Shown piece by piece: positions 37,400-46,518 of a DNA stretch of 64,000 nucleotides (its first letter is position 1; the number at the start of each line of letters is the position of its first letter). Under the pieces are notes generated by a model. It was not told where the DNA came from. It saw only the letters and a program-made list of their open reading frames with translations, and did not search any database. Origin of the DNA: Jiangellales bacterium (lineage in GTDB: Bacteria; Actinomycetota; Actinomycetes; Jiangellales; Jiangellaceae). Made by a program: the position numbers and the translations under genes. Where the stretch lies: the NCBI GenBank assembly GCA_030447955.1, contig JAUJNY010000001.1, positions 8,858 through 72,857 on the forward strand. Reading direction: 5' to 3'.

Positions 37400-37978
37400 A
37401 TGACCAACAGCGACTACCCGTGGGAACCTCCCCTCGCCGGCACCGAGGCCGAGCACCTCGTCGGTGCGCTCGATCGCCTGCGCACGACCTTCCGCTGGAA
37501 GGCCGACGGCCTCGACGCGGCCGGGCTGCAGACCCGCGTCGGTGCGTCCTCGCTCACCCTCGGCGGCCTGCTCAAGCATCTCGCTGTCGGCGAGGACTAC
37601 ATGTTCACCACCAAGCTGAAGGGGGAGCCGCTCGGCGCGCCCTGGGACGCCAGCGGCTGGGACGGCAGCAACGACTGGGATTTCACCTCCGCCGCCAACG
37701 ACACTCCCGACCAGCTCTACGCGCTCTGGGACGGCGCCGTCGAACGGTCCCGCGCGAAGCTCGACGCAGCCTTGGCCGACGGTGGACTCGACCAGCTCGT
37801 CCACGTCTCCGGGCCGGAGGGGCGCCATGCCAGCCTGCGCCGCCTGGTCTGCGACCTGATCGAGGAGTACGGGCGGCACACCGGGCACGCCGACCTGCTC
37901 CGCGAGGCTGTGGACGGCCTGGTCGGTGAGGACCCTCCGGCTGGATGGCACGCAGCAGCGAGTGGCGTGCGCCGCTAG
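37400..37978 (+). CDS. DinB/DUF664 family protein (mycothiol transferase-like)
   Basis: 192 residues, four-helix DinB fold with metal-binding His in LLKHLAVGEDYMF and EEYGRHTGHADLLREAVDG (conserved HxxHxxxxR region of DUF664). In actinobacteria several members are mycothiol-dependent S-transferases; substrate unknown. Upstream, CGGACG-N5-CGTCCG at 37359-37375 may be an operator. The 3' end overlaps convergent dinB by 4 bases. Confidence 0.85.
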   Translation: MTNSDYPWEPPLAGTEAEHLVGALDRLRTTFRWKADGLDAAGLQTRVGASSLTLGGLLKHLAVGEDYMFTTKLKGEPLGAPWDASGWDGSNDWDFTSAANDTPDQLYALWDGAVERSRAKLDAALADGGLDQLVHVSGPEGRHASLRRLVCDLIEEYGRHTGHADLLREAVDGLVGEDPPAGWHAAASGVRR

Positions 37979-39051
37979 GGGCCGCCGCGGCGGCCGTGTG
38001 TGCGCGGCGGGTCGTAGCCGCCCTCAGGTGGCAGCATCTCCGCCCGGACGCCGAGCAGCCGAATCGGGCGGTCGTCGTGCAGCTTGAGCAGCAGCTCGAG
38101 TGCGGTCTGCGTGATGACGGCAGCGTCGTACGTCGGCTCAGGCAGCTTGCGGATCCGGGTCACGGTGAAGAACGGCGCGAACCGCACCTTGAGGTGCACC
38201 CGTACACAGCCCCGGCCCTCTCGGCGGAGGTCTTCCACGGCCTGGTCGGCCAGCGTACGCAGCGCACTGGCGACCTCCTCGGGCGTGGTGAGGTTGCGCT
38301 GGTACGTCGTCTCACGGCCGTGAGCGCGTGCGACCCACGGGGTGTCGTCGACAGCGGCGCTGCCGCCGCCGCGGCCCAGTCGCCCGATGTGCGGTCCAGT
38401 GTTGGGGCCGAACTCCCGGATGAGCGGCTCGTCGGGTGACTCGGCCAGCTCGCGCACGGTGACGATCCCAAGGCCTGTCAACCGCTCCGCGATGCGGTTG
38501 CCGACACCCCACAGCGCCGTGGTCGGGCGGTCGCCCATCACGTCCATCCAGTTGTGCCGGGTCAGCCGGTAGACCCCACGCGGCTTGCCGAACTCGGTCG
38601 CGGTCTTGGCGCGCACCTTCGTGTCGCCGATGCCGATCGAGCAGTGCAGCCCCGTGGCCCCGAGCACCGCGGCTTGCAGCGCGCGGGCGGTGGCCTCGGG
38701 GGCGTCGCTGTCGACGCCGACGAAAGCCTCGTCCCAGCCCAGCACCTCCACGACAGTGCCGGGGAATGCCCGCAGGGAGTCCATGACCTGCGCTGAGGCC
38801 GCCTCGTAAACGGGGAAGTCGACCGGTAGGAACACTGCGTCCGGACACCGGCGTGCAGCGGTCTTGAGCGGCATCCCGGACCGGATGCCAAACTTCCGTG
38901 CCTCGTACGACGCGGTTGAGACGACCGCACGCTCAGTTGGGTCACCGCGCCCGCCGACGACCACCGGCTGTCCCGCGAGCTCCGGGCGACGCAGGATCTC
39001 GACCGCCGCAAGGAATTGGTCCATGTCGACGTGCAACACCCAGCCCGTCAT
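37975..39051 (-). CDS. dinB: DNA polymerase IV (Y-family)
   Basis: About 358 residues from ATG at 39051. Catalytic motifs VLHVDMDQFLAAVE and LGWDEAFVGVD, STASYEARKFGIRSGMPL, the HhH region WGVGNRIAERLTGLGIVTV, and a little-finger domain with GRETTYQRNLTTPEE. LGWDEAF replaces the more common S-x-DE-A-(Y/F/L)-x-D loop but keeps the acidic pair. No SOS box is seen upstream. Translesion DNA polymerase; the C-terminal beta-clamp motif is not obvious. Confidence 0.92.
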   Translation of the reverse strand: MTGWVLHVDMDQFLAAVEILRRPELAGQPVVVGGRGDPTERAVVSTASYEARKFGIRSGMPLKTAARRCPDAVFLPVDFPVYEAASAQVMDSLRAFPGTVVEVLGWDEAFVGVDSDAPEATARALQAAVLGATGLHCSIGIGDTKVRAKTATEFGKPRGVYRLTRHNWMDVMGDRPTTALWGVGNRIAERLTGLGIVTVRELAESPDEPLIREFGPNTGPHIGRLGRGGGSAAVDDTPWVARAHGRETTYQRNLTTPEEVASALRTLADQAVEDLRREGRGCVRVHLKVRFAPFFTVTRIRKLPEPTYDAAVITQTALELLLKLHDDRPIRLLGVRAEMLPPEGGYDPPRTHGRRGGP

Positions 39052-39094
39052 GGGGACATCGTCGCGGTCACGCTGACTGCGAGGTCCCAGAATC

Positions 39095-39496
39095 GTGTGC
39101 ACGACCGCAGCGGATGCCGGGATCCGTGTCGTACCGGCCGACGAGGCCAGCTGGGAGGACCTGCAGACCGTCTTCGGGACCCGCGGCCAGGCGTCGAGGT
39201 GTCAATGCCAGCGGTACAAGTTGGGGCCGAGAGAGTCCTTCGTCTCGTTGCCGGCCGAGGAACGCGCCCATCGGCTGCGCCGCCCCACAGAGCGACTGCA
39301 GCCACGGGAGTCGGACACGACCAGCGGCCTTGTCGAGGTCAACACCAGGGTCGCATGCTTGCTCGAGCGATACCGGCCGTTCTGGTCCGCCCAGAACGAC
39401 CACAGCCCAACCACTGACGAGCGTCGGGACCCCTCACTAGGGTCAGGGGCACGACCGAAGAGCGCAGGGGGGAGATCACGTGCCGAGCATTTATGA
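39095..39496 (+). pseudogene. truncated GNAT acetyltransferase
   Basis: The first 80 residues from GTG 39095 match the N-terminus of a common actinobacterial GNAT protein (VVPADEASWEDLQTVFGTRG, CQCQRYKLGPRESF, EERAHRLR, TTSGLV). The expected continuation with the acetyl-CoA site is absent: after about 39333 the frame runs through unrelated residues and ends 17 bases inside the helicase gene. The gene was probably cut by arrival of the adjacent defence-like cassette, marking its left border. Confidence 0.75.
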
Positions 39497-42400
39497 CAAC
39501 TTGGCTGACTCATCACGGCTAGGCCCTGCGCTGCAGGAGGCGCTGAAGGCGTTCGACCGTGTCGACGTTGCCACCGGCTACCTCGACCTCCGAGGCTGGT
39601 CGACCATAGCCGACCTGATCACCTCGAAGGTTCCTGGCGGGGCAGCCGAAGCGCCAGTGGCGCGCGTCCTCATCGGTATGGTGATGGCCTCGGACGCCCG
39701 AGAGATGTTGACGGCACTCCAAGACGCAGTGCAGCCCCCTCCCTACGGTGCCGGAATCAACGACCGCGAGAAGGCGCTGCGGGCTCGCGACAAGCTGGTG
39801 CGGCACCTGCGGGATCAACTGATGCGTGGCCTGCCCACCAAGGACGATCAGGCCACTCTCCGGAAGCTGCGTGAACAACTGCACTCGGGTGCGGTCGAGA
39901 TAAAGGTCTTCACCGACGCGCCGCTGCACGGAAAGACTTACGTCTTCCATCAGCCCGAGGCGCCGCAACTGAAGAGGTACGCATACGTGGGATCGTCCAA
40001 TTTCACCGGTGCGGGGCTGATGCGCAATCTCGAGCTCAACCTCGACGTGATGGAGCAGGACGCCGCCGGTAAGCTCGCACAGTGGTTCACTGACCGATGG
40101 GATGCAAGGTTCTCGCTCCCGATGACCGCCGACCTCATTGATCTCATCGAGGAGTCGTGGGCCGGCGAAGAGCAGCCCACGCCGTTCGAGGTCTACCTCA
40201 AGGTCTGTCACAGCCTGTCCGAGGACGCTCGAGAAGGAATGGGATACGTTCTGCCGGCCTCGATGAAGAACCTGCTCCTGGACTACCAGGAGACCGCCGT
40301 GCGCACCCTGGCGCGGCGGATCGTGCGACGCGGCGGCACGATGCTCGGCGACGTGGTGGGCCTCGGGAAGACCCTGACCGCGATCGCTACCGCCCTCATG
40401 CTCGAAGCCGCTGAGGACTACACAGCCCTGGTGCTCTGCCCAAAGAACCTTGAACAGATGTGGCAGGAGCACCTCGATTTCTACGGCCTCACGGGCGCCC
40501 GCGTCGTTCCCTACTCGATGGCGGACAAGAAACTTCCTGAGCTGAAGCGGTTTCATCTTGTGATCTGCGACGAGTCGCACAACTTGCGGAACAACACCAC
40601 GAAAGCATCCGAGGCAATCCGGGACTATGTCCGGCGTAACGGCTCCAAGGTTCTCCTGCTGACGGCGACGCCGTACAACCTTGCGTTTACAGACGTCGCC
40701 AACCAGATCGGCCTCTATATCGAGGACGACGAAGACTTGGGGATCCAGCCGACTGACGCAATGGCCGTGGACCCCGGCCTCGCCGACAAGGTGGACGGCA
40801 AGGTCACGACCCTCGCTGCCTTTAGAAGATCGGAAGAGGCCGGGGACTGGAAGCGGCTGATGAGCGATCACCTCGTGCGACGCACCCGCTCGTTCGTCAA
40901 GCGGACCGCCAAGAAGGAGACCGTCACCTTGCCCGACGGCACCACCGAGGAGCGCGAATACCTCCAGTTCACCAACGGCGAGCGGTTCCACTTCCCCAGA
41001 CGCGTGCCCCGGCCGCTCAGTCATGACTTTGCCAACGACGACTCGGCCCTGCTGATGGAGGACAACGACACCCTGGACGCGGTACGGGATCTCACTCTGC
41101 CGCGCTACCGCCTCGCCGAGTACGATGACCCCAGGGCTCCGCACACCGACGCCGACACCAAGTACCTCGACGACATCCGTTCCGGGCGCGGGAACGTCAG
41201 CGGGTTCGTTCGAGTCGGGCTATTCAAACGACTATCGTCGTCGGGCCACTCGTTCATCCTCAGCCTCCAGCGGCAACGAGCCCGCAACGAACTCTTCATT
41301 CATGCCGTCGACAACAGGCTGCCGGTTCCACTCGGCAGTTTCAGCGACCACCAGTTCATGGTCAGCGACCGCGACCTCGAGGACGAGACCGGCCTGCACG
41401 GCACCATGGAGAGCCGCTACCACGAACTCGGGCGCAAGCTTCCCACCTCAGCCAAGTGGATCAACTCCACCGTGTTCAAGCCTCAACTGCGCGAGAACCT
41501 CCAGCACGACAACCGCATCATCACCGAACTCCTAGACCGGTTCGGGCCTTGGGACTCGACGAAGGACTCCAAGGTCAACGCACTCGTGGACATGCTGCGC
41601 GAGCAGCACCCGGACGAGAAGGTGCTGATCTTCACCGAGTACGTCGACACCGCCGACTACGTCGCCCAAGCCCTCCGAGATGCCGGAGTCGTGAACGTCG
41701 GTCTCGCCACTGGCGAGACCGAGGACCCCGCAGGCATCGCCCGGCGCTTCTCTCCCGAGAGCAACCGGCTCCCCGGCGAGGCAACACAGCGCACGGAAAA
41801 GGTTCTTGAGTCACCGATCGACGTGCTGGTGGCAACCGATGTCCTGTCCGAGGGACAGAACCTGCAGGACTCCCACATCGTTGTTAACTACGACCTGCCT
41901 TGGGCGATCATCCGGATCATCCAGCGCGCCGGTCGCGTAGACCGAGTCGGCCAGAAGTCCGACACGGTCTACGTCTATTCGATTTCGCACGACAAGGTCG
42001 ACCAGCAGATCTCCGTACGCAGAAGGATTCGCGAACGTCTCGGAGCCAATGCCGCAGCCTTTGGGTCGGACGAGCAGTTCTTCGGCACAGAGGATGAAGT
42101 AAATTTGCTTGAGGGATTCTACGAAGGCAAGATGCCTGAGGGTGACGAACTCGACGTTACGGAGGGCGAGGCAGACGCGGTCAGCGAGGCCTGGCTTGTC
42201 TGGTCAAACGTCAAGGATCACCAGCCACAGCTGGCTAACAAGGTCCTGCACATGCAGGATCTCGTGCACAGCACCCGCGACCAGTACGTGCACGAGAGAC
42301 ACGGCGGCGTCATTTGCTACGCCTCCACCGCGTCTGGGGTCGACGCGTTCGCCATCTCGTACACCGACTCCTCCCAGACGACGCGTGAACGGCTGCTGAC

Positions 42401-42800
42401 CCCCCTGGAGGCACTCCGAAGCTTTCAGGCTCAGGAGAGCACCCCCACCGCACCGCTGCGGGACGACCACTTCGACCGCGAGGCCTGCCTGATCCGGAGC
42501 AAGCTGACGACCGAGATAGTCGCGATCGGCAATCTGAAGGGGATCCGCAAGTGGGCCGTCGAACGGCTCGGCGGCACGATCTTCGGACAGGACGCAGCCG
42601 AGGCGGTCGCCGCCATGAATGAGCGGCCGCTGACGGAACACGCCAACGTTCGGCTCCGCCAGGCCCGGCGCAGCAGGTACAGCGAGCAGGACCTCGTCGA
42701 TCTGGTCAACCAGTTGCACAGTGAGGAACGTCTGGTCATCGGCTCCACCGACAAAGACCAGATCAAGATCGTGTGCTCGATTGGAGTGACAGAGCAGTGA
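39480..42800 (+). CDS. PLD-like nuclease/SNF2-family helicase fusion protein
   Basis: 1106 residues. Residues 1-240 form a phospholipase-D-like domain with H150-x-K152 (LHGKTYVFH) and GSSNFTGAGL at 171-180. Residues 260-900 form an SNF2/HepA-type superfamily 2 motor: Walker A GDVVGLGKTLTA (K297), DESH at 364-367, LTATPYN near 395, then helicase C with ATDVLSEGQNLQD and QRAGRVDRVGQ. The tail (900-1106) has no recognised domain. The GTG start follows GGGGGAG. It overlaps the methyltransferase start (GTGA), giving a two-gene unit that looks like anti-phage or restriction machinery. It resembles DrmD/DrmC pieces of DISARM, but drmA and drmB are missing. Confidence 0.88.
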   Translation: MPSIYDNLADSSRLGPALQEALKAFDRVDVATGYLDLRGWSTIADLITSKVPGGAAEAPVARVLIGMVMASDAREMLTALQDAVQPPPYGAGINDREKALRARDKLVRHLRDQLMRGLPTKDDQATLRKLREQLHSGAVEIKVFTDAPLHGKTYVFHQPEAPQLKRYAYVGSSNFTGAGLMRNLELNLDVMEQDAAGKLAQWFTDRWDARFSLPMTADLIDLIEESWAGEEQPTPFEVYLKVCHSLSEDAREGMGYVLPASMKNLLLDYQETAVRTLARRIVRRGGTMLGDVVGLGKTLTAIATALMLEAAEDYTALVLCPKNLEQMWQEHLDFYGLTGARVVPYSMADKKLPELKRFHLVICDESHNLRNNTTKASEAIRDYVRRNGSKVLLLTATPYNLAFTDVANQIGLYIEDDEDLGIQPTDAMAVDPGLADKVDGKVTTLAAFRRSEEAGDWKRLMSDHLVRRTRSFVKRTAKKETVTLPDGTTEEREYLQFTNGERFHFPRRVPRPLSHDFANDDSALLMEDNDTLDAVRDLTLPRYRLAEYDDPRAPHTDADTKYLDDIRSGRGNVSGFVRVGLFKRLSSSGHSFILSLQRQRARNELFIHAVDNRLPVPLGSFSDHQFMVSDRDLEDETGLHGTMESRYHELGRKLPTSAKWINSTVFKPQLRENLQHDNRIITELLDRFGPWDSTKDSKVNALVDMLREQHPDEKVLIFTEYVDTADYVAQALRDAGVVNVGLATGETEDPAGIARRFSPESNRLPGEATQRTEKVLESPIDVLVATDVLSEGQNLQDSHIVVNYDLPWAIIRIIQRAGRVDRVGQKSDTVYVYSISHDKVDQQISVRRRIRERLGANAAAFGSDEQFFGTEDEVNLLEGFYEGKMPEGDELDVTEGEADAVSEAWLVWSNVKDHQPQLANKVLHMQDLVHSTRDQYVHERHGGVICYASTASGVDAFAISYTDSSQTTRERLLTPLEALRSFQAQESTPTAPLRDDHFDREACLIRSKLTTEIVAIGNLKGIRKWAVERLGGTIFGQDAAEAVAAMNERPLTEHANVRLRQARRSRYSEQDLVDLVNQLHSEERLVIGSTDKDQIKIVCSIGVTEQ

Positions 42801-45634
42801 GCAGTGATCTCGTCTCCCAGTCAGAGAAGCGGGCCTACGGCGACCTTTTTAGGCTCGATCTCAACTGGGGAGCGCCCGACCACCCGCCGATCACCCTTGA
42901 GCTCGACGATGGCGAGACACTGACCGCCACGAATGTCTCGTCCTACAAGGGACTTCGCGTCTGGGAGTGCCCGAGCCTCCCCGGCTCCGTCCTGGAGGCG
43001 AAGCTCGAGCAGCTCATCGCCAAGACCACCACCAACCGTCTTGTCATCTTCCACGACGATGACAAGCAGATCTGGCGCTGGCCCTCCCGAACCAGCGACG
43101 GGGCAGGCGTCACGTCCCGACCGGCACGCCATGAACACCGGAACGGCTCACCCAACCCCACGTTCGCGACAAAGCTCGACGCCATTAGACTCCCCGACGA
43201 CATCGTTCTCGACGTCAACGCCGTCCTCACCAAGGTGCGCGATGCGTTCGACGTCGAGACCAAAAGGGAGACCAAGCGCGCCTCGAAACTCATGGCAATG
43301 ATGTACGCCGCCGTGGAGAAGGGTTATCCGGCCTCCTTCGACCCCGCCAAACGCGATCACCAGATCTCCGTCACGCTCGCCCGGGTCCTCTTCTTACTCT
43401 TCGGCGATGACACAGAGATGTGGACGGATGGCCAGGGGGAGCCACTTCCTGACCTGTTCCAAAACTTTGTCAAGGACCACACATCCCGCGACGGCTCCGA
43501 CATCGGACGGCGCATCAACGAACTTTTCGAAGCACTGGACAGGCCACCGGACGCCCGCACTCGTACGCCGACCGAGCTCAAGGCGTTCCCCTACGTTAAC
43601 GGCGGCATCTTCAAGGAGCCCATCCAGCTCCCCCAGCTCGACAAGGACTTCCGGGATACCCTACTCAAGGCCGCCGCCGTCGACTGGGCCACGATCAGCC
43701 CAGCGATCTTCGGTTCCATGTTCCAGTCCGTGCGTGACGCCAGGACCCGCCGCGAGCTCGGTGAGCACTACACCTCCGAAGAGAACATCCTCAAGACCCT
43801 CAACCCCCTGTTTCTGGACGAGCTCCGACTCGGACTGGCGGATGCCCTCGCTCGCGACTCCCTGCAGAAGCGAGTCAACGCCCTCAACAAGCTATGGAGC
43901 CACCTCGGCGACCTGCGGTACATGGATCCCGCCTGCGGATGCGGCAACTTCATCATCGTCGCCTACCGAGAACTCCGTGCGATCGAACTCGACATCATGA
44001 GCTCGCTGGCGGATCTCCAGCACGGCCAGGGGAGTGAGACGCTCGGCGCCGACTGGACCAGCCTGCTGAGGGTGACACTCGACCACTTCTACGGCATCGA
44101 GATCGACGAGTGGCCAGCGCGCCTCGCCGAGACAGCGATGTTCCTCGTTGACCGGCAGTGTGACCTGAAGCTGAAAGAAAGATTCGGCATGGCTCCCGAG
44201 CGCCTACCGATTCAACACGAGGCGCGCATCATTGTCGGGAATGCCCTAGAGCTGGACTGGGCTGACATTCTGAAGCCGAGCTCGAACGTGGTGGTTGCTG
44301 GTAACCCGCCATTCTTGGGAATCTCCCTGCGGTCAGCAAAGCAGACCGTGGAACTCAGGGCGGTCTGGGGGCAACGATACCACGGAACTCTCGACTACGT
44401 CACGGGATGGCACGCACGCGCGTTGGAGTACTTCGCCCGTCACGATGGCCGCTGGGCCCTGGTCTCGACGAACTCGATCACGCAGGGCGAGGCGGTCGCT
44501 CCGCTGTTCCGACCCATCTTTGGCCTGGGCTGGCAGATTAAGTTCGGGCACCGGACCTTCAAGTGGACCTCCGAGGCAACGGGCCAGGCTGCCGTCCACT
44601 GCGTGATCATCGGCTTCGAGCGCAGCCCCCTAGTCAAGCGCCTCTTCGACTACCCGAGAGCGGACGCCCAACCGGTCGAGGTTGCCGGTGTCAAGAACAT
44701 CAGCCCGTACCTCACTGACAGCCCGACCGTCATCGTGGAGCCAAGCAGCAGGCCCCTCAACCCCCAACTCGGCGAGGTCTCCTACGGCAACAAGCCAACG
44801 GATGGCGGCTGGCTCATTATCGGCGCCGATGAGTACGCCGATGTCGCTTCCGACGCGATCGCAGTGACGTACATCCGGCCATACGTCGGCGCGCGCGAAC
44901 TGCTGCATGGGGGCAGCCGCTACTGTCTTTGGCTCGTGGATGCGCCGGCCGGTGACCTGAGGCGTAGTGCAGTACTGCGTCAGCGCGTTGCGGGCGTGCG
45001 GGAGTTTCGCCTGCGCAGCAAGGCGTCATCGACGCGTGAGGCTACCGAGACGGCACACCTGTTCCGGCAGATCGCCCAGCCTACGACCCCCTACTTGTGC
45101 ATACCTGCACATGTCTCTGAGAACAGGCCGTACTTCCTCACGGCTCGATTTGGTCCGCATGTCGTCACGAGCAATGCGAACTTCCTAACGGTAGACGCGG
45201 ACGGCTTCGAGTTCGCCATCGTCTCGTCGAGCATGTTCATCACTTGGCAGAAGACAGTCGGCGGTCGGCTTGAGTCCAGGCTCCGGTTCAACAAGTTGCT
45301 GACCTGGAACACGTTCCCGCTGCCGACGATAGTTCCGGAGGTCAGACGCAAGATGATTAACGCCGGTAAGCAGGTCCTTGCCGCGCGGGAACGCGTGTCG
45401 GAGACCTCCCTTGCGGACATGTACCCATCCACCGGGGTTGCGAGCGACTTGCAGGAGGCGCATGACACCCTCGACAGGGCGGTAGATGGCGCCTTCGGTC
45501 TGGCTCGGAGGGACGTCACACAGCTGGAGCGACAGGCTGTGCTTTTCGAGCGCTACCTTGAGATGACCACCGGACTTCTCCACTCCAAACCCGCGCGCTC
45601 AAAACAGTCACGCCGTCGCGTCGCTGGCAAGTGA
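42797..45634 (+). CDS. MmeI-like adenine-specific DNA methyltransferase
   Basis: 945 residues. From about residue 195 the protein follows MmeI closely: FPYVNGGIF, SPAIFGSMFQSV, GEHYTSEENILK, SAM motif DPACGCGNFI (about 377-386), catalytic NPPF (503-506), ALVSTNSITQGEAV, TVGGRLESRLRF and a C-terminal target-recognition region. NPPF predicts N6-adenine methylation, as in MmeI, which protects one strand only. The first 180 residues do not resemble the MmeI nuclease and show no clear D...ExK. DNA cleavage may therefore be delegated to the PLD-helicase partner. The GTG start overlaps the helicase stop. Confidence 0.88.
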   Translation: MSSDLVSQSEKRAYGDLFRLDLNWGAPDHPPITLELDDGETLTATNVSSYKGLRVWECPSLPGSVLEAKLEQLIAKTTTNRLVIFHDDDKQIWRWPSRTSDGAGVTSRPARHEHRNGSPNPTFATKLDAIRLPDDIVLDVNAVLTKVRDAFDVETKRETKRASKLMAMMYAAVEKGYPASFDPAKRDHQISVTLARVLFLLFGDDTEMWTDGQGEPLPDLFQNFVKDHTSRDGSDIGRRINELFEALDRPPDARTRTPTELKAFPYVNGGIFKEPIQLPQLDKDFRDTLLKAAAVDWATISPAIFGSMFQSVRDARTRRELGEHYTSEENILKTLNPLFLDELRLGLADALARDSLQKRVNALNKLWSHLGDLRYMDPACGCGNFIIVAYRELRAIELDIMSSLADLQHGQGSETLGADWTSLLRVTLDHFYGIEIDEWPARLAETAMFLVDRQCDLKLKERFGMAPERLPIQHEARIIVGNALELDWADILKPSSNVVVAGNPPFLGISLRSAKQTVELRAVWGQRYHGTLDYVTGWHARALEYFARHDGRWALVSTNSITQGEAVAPLFRPIFGLGWQIKFGHRTFKWTSEATGQAAVHCVIIGFERSPLVKRLFDYPRADAQPVEVAGVKNISPYLTDSPTVIVEPSSRPLNPQLGEVSYGNKPTDGGWLIIGADEYADVASDAIAVTYIRPYVGARELLHGGSRYCLWLVDAPAGDLRRSAVLRQRVAGVREFRLRSKASSTREATETAHLFRQIAQPTTPYLCIPAHVSENRPYFLTARFGPHVVTSNANFLTVDADGFEFAIVSSSMFITWQKTVGGRLESRLRFNKLLTWNTFPLPTIVPEVRRKMINAGKQVLAARERVSETSLADMYPSTGVASDLQEAHDTLDRAVDGAFGLARRDVTQLERQAVLFERYLEMTTGLLHSKPARSKQSRRRVAGK

Positions 45635-45794
45635 GGATCCTGCCTGGCCACACTCAAGGCGCGTCCCCCGACATGGACTACCGAGCGACAAACTGGCTCT
45701 ACGCCACCATGCGTGGATGGGCGTAGTGCCAGATTGGGTGGGTAGGCGACGGGGCGGGCTGTGACTGCTTTGGGGTGAGTGGGTCGAGCCTACG

Positions 45795-46410
45795 TTGTGC
45801 TGCGCGCTGCCTGGCTACTGCGCGCGGGTGGACACGCTGTTAACCACGGGGCCGTGCATGTGGTCGACGTCGGCTAGCGCCTCGGGGCCGGGTCGATCGG
45901 CTGGTGCTGAGCGTGGAGAACCATCCCGCCGCCGGTGGGTGTCGATGCGGTGTCCTCGCGGTCGCGCTTGGCCGGCGGGTCGGCGGTTGCACGACATCCC
46001 GGCGTTCGGGCGCCGGTGGAGCTGGCGTGGCGCTCGCGTCGCTACCGCTGCGCCGAGCCGCTGTGTGGGCGGGTCGCTCACCGAGCACTCGGCGTTGGCT
46101 CACCGGGTGCGCTGCTGACGGCTCGGGCGGCGTGGTGGGCGCCGGCTGCATCCAGCGGGGACCGCCTCGGTCGCTGCGGTCGCGCGCCGGCTCGGGTGGA
46201 CTGGCACACCCTGCGGGAGGCGATCAAGGCGCTGCCGGAAGAGCTGGCCCGCCGACCCGGCCAGGCGGGGGGGTGCAAGTGCTCGAGGCGGACGATCCAT
46301 CCGGCACCACACACGCCGACCCGGCAAGGGCCCAAGCGGTTGACCGGGATGGTCGATCTCACCAAGCGGGGCCCCGACCCGGACGGAGCAGGCGCTGAGA
46401 ACTCATCTTC
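45795..46410 (+). pseudogene. decayed ISL3-family transposase
   Basis: Pieces of an actinobacterial ISL3 transposase appear in order in different frames: LVLSVENHPAAGGCRCGVLA, RLHDIPAFGRR, VELAWRSRRYRCAEPLC, ALLTARAAWWA, then DWHTLREAIKALPEELA and GPKRLTGMVDLTKRG. At least four frameshifts are needed and the C-terminal half (DDE catalytic core) is missing. It is a dead remnant at the right edge of the restriction-like cassette. The bases from 45635 to 45794 hold no gene I can identify, and those from 46411 to 46518 likewise. Confidence 0.8.
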
Positions 46411-46518
46411 AAGAGGCGTTCCTAGCACTGTTCACGCGCCCGAGGTCGAAACCAGAGCGTCGGTCGAGCCCGGTGACGCGCCGCGGTGACCTCGATCCAC
46501 CATCGGCGCCTGCACTAC

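Noticed and set aside
39480-45634. A complete DISARM system
   Set aside because: drmA and drmB (DUF1998) are absent, the PLD is fused to the helicase, and the next gene is a dead transposase.
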